The position numbers were made by a program, and so were the translations under genes. Below are positions 63,371-64,000 of a DNA stretch of 64,000 nt, piece by piece. Position 1 is the first letter of the stretch, and every line of letters begins with the position of its first letter. The notes beneath the pieces were generated by a model that was not told where the DNA came from, did not search any database, and saw nothing but the letters and a program-made list of their open reading frames with translations. This stretch comes from Oscarella lobularis (Eukaryota; Porifera; Homoscleromorpha; Homosclerophorida; Oscarellidae), in contig NC_089180.1 in the NCBI RefSeq assembly GCF_947507565.1, positions 3,162,001-3,226,000 of the forward strand, read 5' to 3'.

Positions 63371-64000
63371 AAGATCAAGAAGAAGATCAAGAAGAAGTCG
63401 ATAACAACAACGACAAATAGGTAGGACTCATATAGAAGCGCTGCATGAAGGCTACCAAAAATAAAATGCCATGCCCATTTAAAACGCCGTGCTCCAATTG
63501 AACGCCACCGTCTCGCTCCTACAAAAAATAGAACGCCATGGCGGTGTAATCGAGGAAATACGGTATACTGTAAGTCAAGTGATCTAATTTACTAACGCGC
63601 TATGCTTAAATGACGTCACTGACGTAAAAGTTATACGGCAATGTTACAAAATGGTTTCCTTCAAACCGTACGGTTTCCTGGGAGCAAAAGTCGGGAAGGA
63701 GACGCGAAAACTAAGGTAATGCTAACTTAGTGCGGGTGCCTCTAACTTTTGGACCCCACTGTAAGTAAAAACAATTGCGCTTGACCTGACATTTCTAGTC
63801 AAAACGGCAGTTTCATTTTCAAGAACTACCTGACTGGTGGCTTTTTGTGGTAGCTGCGCTGTTTTTCTGGGATTAGTTGAATCCCTCTGCAGAATGTGCC
63901 ATTAGGATTCGCCTGTACTATGTCGAATGAGCTTTTCGTGTCACAGCCTGTCAATGAATGCAGTCCGATCAGACTGGCACACGGCCATGCCAAGGTGTTC
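63371..64000. other. No recognisable gene
   Basis: Nothing supported on either strand to the window end. Confidence 0.4.

Overview
The window looks like transposon-rich DNA from an animal genome. Coding segments are split by very short GT-AG introns (about 45-65 bp), there are no operons, and nearly every recognisable protein belongs to a transposable-element family common in marine invertebrates: P-like, hAT, Mutator-like, DUF6589, DUF7869-like, DIRS, gypsy, Helitron, and non-LTR retrotransposons with a restriction-like endonuclease. A sponge or other early-branching invertebrate is plausible, but I cannot name the species. I see no rRNA, tRNA or CRISPR and no convincing single-copy host gene; a broken P-loop NTPase-like gene (19061-20070) and coiled-coil segments (12651-13131) are the nearest candidates.

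Layout. 1-2530: decayed DIRS-like element and its end repeat. 3335-6577: a gypsy-like element split by a gag-only LTR element (3747-6213) with a 5-bp target duplication. 7903-11824: two overlapping partial copies of one non-LTR family, joined 3' end to 5' end through a CT tract. 12651-13131: coiled-coil segments. 13636-17603: hAT element broken by a palindromic insertion. 17880-18480: a DDE transposase end next to a SWIM zinc-finger fragment. 19061-20070: P-loop pseudogene. 21692-24990: long TG tract and a non-LTR element with an open frame but no 3' end. 24990-27315: antisense DUF7869-like transposase carrying a nested LINE copy and an inverted triplication of its first exon. 27993-32508: complete P-like element. 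33157-34284: DDE transposase fragment. 36150-38470: hAT fragment, a MITE inside a MITE, DDE_4-like fragment and a lone P-like end. 39061-41740: transposon fragments and a large foldback. 42880-43956: gypsy integrase fragment with an inverted copy of its end. 45132-46025: Mutator-like pseudogene. 46305-49520: apparently intact DUF6589 gene. 49795-52750: DIRS fragment, Tc1-like transposase and a possible gag. 53165-53960: Helitron fragment. 57227-59165: MITE, minisatellite and an array of self-complementary repeats. 59289-60217: gypsy gag. 61598-63370: non-LTR fragments.

The most notable object is the P-like element at 27993-32508. It has matching terminal repeats, a perfect 8-bp target duplication, symmetric CACGTG motifs near both ends, a multi-exon P-type transposase on the minus strand, and a second intact 324-residue gene of unknown function in convergent orientation inside the same ends. 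Several insertions can be reconstructed from target-site duplications, which gives a relative order of events.
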